A program made the translations under genes and the position numbers. A DNA stretch of 26,325 nt from Rhizophagus sp. LPA8_4_AMF (Eukaryota; Glomeromycota; Glomeromycetes; Glomerales; Glomeraceae): contig JADRCO010000795.1 of assembly GCA_021464525.1 (NCBI GenBank), positions 1-26,325 of the forward strand. The letters are read 5' to 3'. Shown here piece after piece: positions 18,709 through 26,325 of this stretch (position 1 is its first letter; every line of letters begins with the position of its first letter). The notes below the pieces were generated by a model. The model was not told where the DNA came from, did not search any database, and was given only the letters and a program-made list of their open reading frames with translations.

Positions 18709-19456
18709 GTCTGCGGTTTGGAACGGATTTAGCATCAAGAACAAAATTTGTTTTACGAAATCATGGTACTAAAATGGATAGATTTACTAACAAAAAAAGA
18801 TAAACTTATTCACAATGAATTGATTTTCACGATCAAAGATACGATTTTAGAGATCAAATTGGAAAAAAAGTTGTGAACGTGTCGGTCGTGTCGTTGCAAT
18901 TGCAGGTTCTAAAGAAATATAAACCTACTTAACATACCAATCGTGAATTGTTTCAAGAACGTTAGTAAGTCTTATAAATAAGTCAAATAGAATCGGCACA
19001 TTAGCTCTCTTGAGAGTAACACCTGCTGCTATTGTCCAATAAAAGATGGAAAAAAATTATGAAAATTAAGCATTAAGAGGTAATTGCAAATCAAGGCACA
19101 CTTTTTTTTAATATTTTTCAATGCTTTTTTTTTCACAAAATATTCAGAAACTAAAAACTGAATAAATCGTGCTGTATTATATATTAAATACAGTTAAGAA
19201 AGATATTTATATACTAAATGAAATAGGAATATTAGTAAAATATCAAGGTGTTAATTATTAAAAATATATTTATAGAAACAAATAATTTAATTTATATGTG
19301 GAATAATTATAATAATATCGATGGTAAATAATTTTTTCATGAATAATTTATTAATTTATAAACAAATTATTTGTGTAAGAATGGTTTTGACATTTTGAAT
19401 TATTATTAATAATCCAATTTTGTGTATAATTAAACTAGTGTCAGTTATATACTACT

Positions 19457-19618
19457 ATGGATTATTTAGCAAGTAAATCCAAAAGTTGGTCTGAAACTTT
19501 TTTTTTTTATCTCCCGTCAAACCTTGATCCGGCAAAAGTTAATATTCATTATAATCCATCAACAAAGCTTTTAAAATTGTTATATTCTACTTGGGTAAAT
19601 AAGTTTAAAACTGATTGA
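19457..19618 (+). CDS. Short frame, possible first exon or gene remnant
   Basis: The frame has 53 codons, MDYLASKSKSWSETFFFYLP..., with a balanced composition (SNLDPAKVNIHYNPSTKLLKLL) unlike random AT-rich translation. A possible 5' splice donor (TGG|GTAAATAAG) occurs near 19592, just before the stop, so this may be exon 1 of a gene whose later exons have decayed. I could not find a convincing second exon before about 19760. No family is recognised. It could be a chance frame. Confidence 0.25.
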   Translation: MDYLASKSKSWSETFFFYLPSNLDPAKVNIHYNPSTKLLKLLYSTWVNKFKTD

Positions 19619-20399
19619 AATCATTTTTTTTTTATGTTTTTTTATATTATATAGTAAACATTTTAGGTTATTTTTCTTTTCACATTATATAAATTTATTT
19701 CTGTATTTTTTTATTTATTAAAGATCGTATGTCAAAAGATAAACGCATCAATAATAAGTATTATTACTTACTTTATTGAAAAAAATCAGTTCTTAATTAA
19801 TCTACTGCGTCAATTAATATAGGAACGGATATAAATTAAGTTGCCATTCCTAAAATTAAAGATCCTTATTCCTAAATAAAAGATATCCCATCAAATTTTT
19901 TAATTATTAAAACATCTGGTTTTGCGTTTTGATTTAATACTACTTATAAATCTATCAAATCTATTATAATACTAGTATTAGCTTGTATGAATCTCTGCTG
20001 AGAATTTATTTATCTAGGCAAATGAAATTATAACAATGGCTCAATAACATAATATGCAAACTCCAAGGAGAGCCATTTTTATATTTGTTCTAGCCTTTAT
20101 AATCATTGTATATCACTGGTGATATTTTTCATTGTAAACATGTTCTGTATATAATAATCACTTTGCTTTGTTTGAATCCATCAATTAATTGATCTCAAAG
20201 ATCTCAGTTATAGTCATTAAAATCCCCTTTGTAATTTGTAAGTTATTTCTTGTATATTCATTATAATTTAGCTTATAATAGGTTTTCTTTTAAAAAATAT
20301 TCGAACTAGACGTCATTTTCATTATGTAATTTGAATATTGCTTATTGTTTATGCATTGCCACAAGGCTGTGATAATAAATCAACAAAGAAAATGTGTAA

Positions 20400-23300
20400 C
20401 AATATTGAGCTCAGCCCAAATCTTTTTTTTTAAGCCATATCTTTTTAGTGTACCTTTATAAATAGATATTTTTTACTTCATATCAATTTCAATACCCCCT
20501 AAAATTCAATGAATTTTATTATCAGAAATAAACCTCAATAAATGGAAAAATTATTTAAGCTGATGGAATTTATAGTAACTCACAAGAAGTACCTTCCAAA
20601 AATACATATCTTGAAAGTGTTAATACTAATCAAGTATATATAGACGAATGTAAAATTATATCTCCTTTTATATGGTGGAATTAAAGGATACAGCAGTTCT
20701 AGACAAATTAATCCATGATAATTACCAACATGAACATAAACGATATATAACTGAATTTGAATTATACTAAAAAATCGTAGAATTAGTTAAAGTAAAACTG
20801 GTATACTCCTTCTTAAGGTTTTTGGTTTATAATATTATATCAAGATTTAAAATACATTATTATGATTAAAAAATGAAACTGACATACATAAACTCTTTCC
20901 CGTTACTTTCAAAACAAACTATACGCGTCGACTCATTCAGATATTCCTATTTTTGATATCTAGAATATTTTATGCGTACATGTTGTTGTTATGACTCTAT
21001 TTTTCCACTGGGGGATGTTAATATGGATGGGAAGGTGCCTAATGTTCGCAACATCATGACTATAAATATAGTAATTGTATTGGAAATATATAGGTTCCCA
21101 CATATTACCAAGGAAATAAAAATAGTTTAATCCATATTATATTAAACTTCACACAAAAGAATACAACTTATAGAAAGAAAGAGAATAGCGATATAATTTA
21201 ATAAAATTCAAGAAAACTAAGAAAGAAAGAAAGAGATTAACAAAAGGCTATCCGAGCCAGCTGTTATGGAAACAGGGCTCAACATTAATCAGCTGGAATA
21301 GCTAAATCCCAATCAACAAATCCAAAAAAAATGGAAGGCATCAGGTATCAGCTTTAATATTTCACTCCTTTTCATAATTATTTCCTAAAGATTTTAATAT
21401 AATTATTGTGATATAAAAAAATACAATTTTTTCCAAGAATTCAATTGAAGTTTAACTGTTCAATCTTGTCAGATACATATAAATCCAATTATAGGAGATT
21501 AGATTACTGAAAGAACCTTATATTGCTAATAATTCGAATGAGAATACATTTAAAAGAAAGATTAAGGACGTTGGCCAAAGTTCTCCTCCTTATCACTACC
21601 CCAATTACAGAAACAGATGATCTCAAACTAAAACCTTAATAGAATTAAATACAGATTATACTCAAATGAAGTAACTTTAACATATATTATGGTAGAAATG
21701 CAAGCAGATAATGACAAACAAGGGTAGGGAAAATCACCTATATTATGGTGCATTTATTACGACCCACTGTTATGTAAAATTATTATCAATAAAGATTTGG
21801 TTATGAAAATTATAAGCTAAGAATAACCTACACAATCATCTATTTAAAGAGGATACAATATAATTAACAAAAATAATGAAGCATAACATATGATAATATA
21901 GCCTATGAAGAAGATAAAAACATAAAAATAACAAGTTGCTTTTAAAGAGCTTCATTTCACATTGAGAATATTTATAGTACAATTTCCAAACCACTACAAT
22001 AATCGACCATACATGGATATCGTCAGCATATAATGCCAACTATATTCAGTTGTACATATTGATTCTGTATTCATCATATGTAGCAAAATAGAAATAAACT
22101 TAGAACTAATTTTCTATATATCAAAAATACTTTTATTGTATTGTTAAAATATATAATGATCTTTTGTTTTCTAAATGTAAACCTTATTATAATCAGTAAT
22201 AGAGATGATAACTTTGTCAAATATAATGGAAGAATTCTATTTAAAGTAGTAAATGCCATATTCCTTCTAATTTGTACATATGCAGTAATTATAATTACCA
22301 AAAAATATTAACTGGTGATTATTTTTCCTCTATTAGTTAAGAAAATCTAAATTATAGTCAAAAAAATATATTAAATACATTGGCTCTTTAAGAATATCAA
22401 AAAGAAAATTTAGTAATCTTACTTGAAAGAATAAATTCAAAATGGCGTGTCAATTAAGTCAACATTATTATATTTATCAGTTCAAGTCAATTCTGGATGC
22501 TTAACTTTAAATTATTACTTAATTTTAATAAAAGTTATATTGGTCATAATATCATATATCAGCATATTTCTTTCAACAATCACTTTCTAAATACTAAAAT
22601 CATACCAACATATTACGTGAAAATTATCTTTATTACTCATTTAAAAACAAAATTATTACAATTATAAATCTTAAAATCTACCTTCACTAATATCTGAATC
22701 ACATTATTATTAACTTCCTTGACATGAAATTTATAACTATAAATATACATCCCATTTTCTTATTCTGACAAAAAGACAAAATGATAAAAGGGAATAATCT
22801 TCATTGGCTGGAATATGACATCAAGGCATTTCATATATGTGGAATTCCAGGCCATTTAGCCTGAATTACATGAGAGGCTTATTTCAATTTTGAGTAATTC
22901 ATTACACATCTCATATGGGTCCAGATAAACTAAATATTTAAGAGAATTTAACCTTACTATGAGTGTAAAGTGTAAAACTACCAAGTTTCATATGATCAAC
23001 TAGCCAAATAGCTTAAGTCATTGCACAAATCATCTTGAATATCCTAAAACCCAGAAAATCTGCTGGAAGTATATTCTTTCAATATATATTTAGAAATATG
23101 AAATAACTTACTGTACTTTTTAGATGAATCAAGCATATAATTAAATCACTCTTGAAAATCCAAATTTAGGATAGTTTGGATAAAATATTAAATATAATTA
23201 TAAAAAAATTTGAGAGAATATTTTTTATTTCATGGTTTATCCCTTTTCTCCCTTTTTACTATTCATATTATTAGTTTTCTCCTTTTAGAGTTATTTGTTA

Positions 23301-24339
23301 CATTTTAGTAATAACAAAAAAAAATTCTCATTTTTTCCTTTACTTAAGTATGATAAGTTTCTAAATCCATCATTTTATATTTCTTTAAAAAATACAAAGT
23401 AAATTAATATAAATATTCCATTTTTTTCCATTTCAATCTTTTTATTTCTATTTTCTCCTATTTAGATAATTTTTAATACAACCAGAATTCAATAAATCAT
23501 ATTATAATCAGTGTGAAAAGAACAAAAAGATAAAATTATAATTTCAGTTTTCTTTATGTGTTTCATTTTTACATCTAAGATGTAACTCAAATAACATACA
23601 CCCTCATATAATGAATAATCACTGATAAAGAAGCTGTTGATAGAAAAACTGCTGCCTGCTGTTGTAGAAGAAGCCAAATCAGAAATTCATTTCCAAAGAT
23701 AGTAGCAATAAATCAGCATTACAGATAGTAATCTTGAACAATTGAATCTTAACAATTATTATAAACTGACACAATCAAAAACATATATGACATTATATTT
23801 TGGAAAAGATGATATTATTGTAAAAATAATGAAAATATTATAATAGGTTGCATTAAAAATTGGAGAAGTATTAGGAACTGAATGTGGAAAATAAGAAATG
23901 AAATATACAAAAAAAAAAAACAAAGGCTTGAAAATTCCAATTCATTGGAAAAGTTATCTTAATGTAAATTTTATAAAATAATCATTATAAAGGGAGAAAA
24001 AATTCAAAGAGAACATTTATTATTATCATCTACTTTAAAAGAAAAAACTTGAAGTAATTAATAAAAAAAGAAAGCAGAGAAATTTTGAAATAAATCTTTT
24101 AATATAATCCATGCAGAAAAAAAATCAACCCTTATACACCTAATACTGCTCAAAGACATAAATTTCAACAAGATACAATCATCAGTCTATTCCTCATTTC
24201 ATAAGACTTATTATACTGTCAACTTTGATATAGTGTATCAGTTATTTTAACTATTGCATTTCTAAGACTTGATGTTTTGGTTTACACATATTTTAAGTTC
24301 ACTTTGTCAAAAATCAAAATTATCAACTTTTTTGCATAA
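20400..24339. other. Gene-free AT-rich region with coding debris
   Basis: There is no intact gene over almost 4 kb. Short coding-like pieces include 20580-20830 (plus strand; SQEVPSKNTYLESVNTNQVYI and, in another frame, ELKDTAVLDKLIHDNYQHEH), about 21500-21620 (KRKIKDVGQSSPPYHYPNYR) and about 22830-22863 (HICGIPGHLA, vaguely zinc-knuckle-like). They are too short and unconnected to name. GAAA-type microsatellite is at 21215-21235. An imperfect CCAGCTG/CAGCTGG inverted repeat lies near 21259-21298. Poly-T/TTTCC-rich stretches fill 23220-23470. Short minus-strand frames at 21836-22301 and 23489-23677 have no support. Confidence 0.45.
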
Positions 24340-24764
24340 GTTAAAGATTTTATAAGGAAAAACGTTCAATATGGATTTATAAACATTTTTGTTTGTAATT
24401 ATTATGGTTATAAGGGTGTAGTGCTAGAATTAAAGTGTGCCATTCTTTATGCTGCAAATGTTGTTTCTCATACACAATTTCATGTAAGATTAGGAAAAAT
24501 AAGAATAGAAAAATCACAGCCATAAAAAGATTACTTAAGTTAATGATGATATTTGGAATATATCAGTTATTGATAATATAGATTTTAAAGAAAAAACATA
24601 TTCCTATAGAAATTATTTTTGATACTACACATAATTCATCATATGCAACTTTATGTATGAGTTTCCAATTTTTTTTACAAGTACTATTAAGTTTTATTAA
24701 TAATAACAACAATAACAATAATAGTTTTTATTGTTTGGTGAATTGCATTTACAAAGAAATTTAA
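24340..24764 (+). pseudogene. Coding debris, two open fragments
   Basis: Two stop-bounded fragments without start codons follow each other in different frames: 24340-24525 (61 aa, with YYGYKGVVLELKCAILYAAN) and 24582-24764 (60 aa, with HIPIEIIFDTTHNSSY, then a run of asparagines from an AAT/AAC microsatellite). Their residue composition is unlike random translation of AT-rich DNA, so they probably derive from one decayed gene or element. The family is not recognised. Confidence 0.35.
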
Positions 24765-25502
24765 TGGTTCTTTACAAACATTTTTTAACAATTGGAATAT
24801 GAATAATATTTATAATAAAATTGCAGAAAAATACCAATTATATGTAAAATTCCATCACCAAATGTCATAAAGTCCAAAATCTGAAAGCTCAAGCTATTCC
24901 TAACACAAAAGCTTCATCAGTTGTCTTTTTTCTATGAAGACATTATATATGTCAACATGACCTCTACCCATTCTGCTTTGACCATACCAACTTCCCTATC
25001 CTCTCCCCATTCCACTCTGAGCAAACTTAATTCCTCAACAAAACGTTGTCTAACATTTTTTTCTAATTTATGCAAACAATTTGACAATATCCAAAAGAAC
25101 TTTAACTGACTGAGGAATCCATTCTGTAAACAAAATGTTGAATTCATAATCATAATGCATGTGATATGTATTCAATGAAGTTGGAATATCAAATAGTAAT
25201 AATTTATGCCTATAATATAGCTATTTTTAGAAGATTAGTAACTTATTATTAATAAAGAATAATATAAGATTAATTCTTGGATAATTGCATACTTCAAAGG
25301 ATATGTATAGTGCATTCATAGCAAATATTTCTGATTATGGAATTTTCAATTTTGCAGCAAATCTTGAAGTTCATTAATTAGATTAAATTAGAAAAAGTAG
25401 TTGATTAATGAACTACCTGTCATATTTTAGGATTAATATGAATAGCTGTTGGAATTTCAACAAGTAAATATTTGTATAGTAAAAATAAAAAAATAGTAGT
25501 TA
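24765..25502. other. AT-rich region with one G/C-richer minus-strand fragment
   Basis: Between about 24932 and 25153 the minus strand keeps a 73-codon frame with protein-like composition (LHKLEKNVRQRFVEELSLLRVEWGEDREVGMVKAEW). It may be a remnant of an unidentified gene or repeat. It has no recognisable domain and no neighbours that support it, so I do not call it a gene. The rest is AT-rich. Confidence 0.35.
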
Positions 25503-26040
25503 TTGAGGATGAAAATAATAATATGTTGTTGGATTAGATATTGGTTTAGTCATGAAATAGGTATAAGAGGAAATTATGACATGCAATTTAAAAATTTATT
25601 AGCATTTCCTCCACTTTTTCCATTAACTGGAGAAAGTAATTATGCAAGATTATTACATATTTATTATTTTATTTCAATAATAATTTATCTTTACAAAATT
25701 TACTTCAACATGTTGGTAATTGGATCCTTCCAGTAGAATATTTTAAAGATAAATGTCACATTTGTGATATTATGATTATAGCTTTAAAAATTGTCTAAAT
25801 GTAGAGTGTACAGAAGAACAATTCTTAAAAGTTTATTTAAATTACTGGAAACCTGATTACTTCAGTTAATCTTACATGAGTAGGACATTATTTTGGATTT
25901 GATGAAGCTCTCAAAGATTTGGAGTTAAATTTGTCAAACAAAATATTGGTGGGAATTGAATAAATAAAAAAATTTAAAAGCTCAAATATCATCAATCCTT
26001 CCAGTAGGATATTTTAATAAAGTTCCATGTCATTTGTGAT
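25503..26040 (+). pseudogene. Decayed copy of a repeated protein gene (FPPLFPLTGESNYAR)
   Basis: Successive pieces in changing frames read GNYDMQFKNLLAFPPLFPLTG and ESNYARLL (about 25575-25660), SLQNLLQHVGNWILPVEYF (about 25685-25745) and GHYFGFDEAL, FGVKFVKQNIGGN (about 25880-25960). The order and wording look like a protein family that I associate, from memory only, with multi-copy genes in Rhizophagus genomes, some of which may be transposon-linked. The frame is interrupted many times. The block around ATCCTTCCAGTAG...TTTGTGAT (about 25724-25770) recurs at 25993-26040, directly before the next element. The function is not known. Confidence 0.45.
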
Positions 26041-26325
26041 TAGGGATGGCAACAGTCGGTCATGGTCGGTCATCGGTCGGTCATAACCGGTCAAGAACCT
26101 TTGACCGACCGACCGTTCTGACCGACCGCTATTGCTGACCGTTTGACCGACCGCTTGACCGACCGTTTGACCGACCACTTGACTGATCAATAATCAAAAA
26201 TAGGGAGCGGCTTTATCTAACATAATTAAAAAAAAGTTGCGAAACTTTTTTTTTTATTAAAACACTTAAAAAAAAAAGCGTTTCACAACGTTTTTTAATT
26301 ATTTTAATAGAAAACGTTGCGAAAA
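26041..26325 (+). mobile_element. Left part of a hAT-like element with GACCGACC repeats, cut by window end
   Basis: It begins TAGGGATGGCAAC, a hAT-type terminus like that of the 9173-9514 element. Then 26056-26190 is packed with GGTCGGT/ACCGACC units: first as GGTCGGTCAT, then inverted as GACCGACCG, an island of high G/C in AT-rich DNA. From about 26225 three GTTGCGAAAC-like motifs (26236-26245, inverted at 26280-26289, 26316-26325) sit in poly-A/poly-T hairpins. The right terminus and target duplication lie beyond the window, so the family call rests on the left end only. Confidence 0.55.

Larger units (their letters stand above)
18113..20399. other. AT-rich region without an intact gene
   Basis: Apart from the motifs above and the short frame at 19457-19618 I see only fragments. 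Around 18800-19030 two coding-like scraps in different frames (one containing DQRYDFRDQIGKKVVNV, the other RIGTLALLRVTPAAIVQ ending in a stop) hint at an old pseudogene, but no family is recognised. A region near 20340-20400 (GCCACAAGGCTGTG then AATAAATC) looks like the 3' end of a transcription unit or repeat. The rest is AT-rich filler. Confidence 0.4.

Noticed and set aside
18562-18744. 60-aa minus-strand frame upstream of the two-exon gene
   Set aside because: It overlaps promoter-like motifs, has no family signature, and its residues look like random AT-rich translation.
22834-22863. Zinc-knuckle-like string CGIPGH as a sign of an LTR element
   Set aside because: Only a few residues, no second cysteine pair in frame and no long terminal repeats nearby.
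1-26325. tRNA, rRNA or CRISPR features
   Set aside because: I saw no cloverleaf with paired A and B boxes, no rRNA core sequence and no regular direct-repeat/spacer array.

Overview
The window looks like nuclear DNA of an arbuscular mycorrhizal fungus (Glomeromycotina, most likely Rhizophagus or a close relative). The evidence is the very AT-rich intergenic DNA, a short GT-AG intron, an F-box/leucine-rich protein, a cluster of BTB-BACK-TLDc proteins of the kind greatly expanded in these fungi, and many small degenerate transposable elements. The assignment rests on recognising protein families, not on a database search.

Layout. 1-630: A-rich, purine-rich tandem repeats and a small palindrome. 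699-2240: a non-LTR-type retroelement copy with a TAAA tail and a 16-bp target duplication. 2284-2456: a pogo/mariner-like MITE with perfect terminal repeats and TA duplication. 2642-4034 (-): a broken BTB-TLDc gene. 4035-5816: AT-rich spacer with a G/C-rich patch. 5817-7442 (-): an F-box gene. 7443-10460: spacer with imperfect tandem repeats, a hAT-like MITE (9173-9514) and a GC hairpin. 10461-12227 (-) and 14202-15995 (-): two intact BTB-BTB-BACK-TLDc genes, separated by a spacer with a GCGTCA-type inverted repeat. 16660-18112 (-): a two-exon BTB-BACK-TLDc gene. 18113-26040: about 8 kb with no intact gene, only short coding-like debris. 26041 to the end: the left part of another hAT-like element rich in GACCGACC repeats.

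All five gene loci lie on the minus strand. The four BTB-TLDc loci are paralogues. Three (2.6-4.0, 10.5-12.2 and 14.2-16.0 kb) are recent relatives lacking the intron found in the fourth, and two carry an internal duplication of the BTB domain. The broken copy shares a 478-bp stretch, identical base for base, with the 10.5-12.2 kb gene although the sequence on either side is clearly diverged. That pattern suggests gene conversion or another recent exchange. BTB proteins usually act as CUL3 adaptors and F-box proteins as SKP1-CUL1 adaptors, so this may be a small cluster of ubiquitin-ligase substrate receptors. That functional reading is inferred from the families only.
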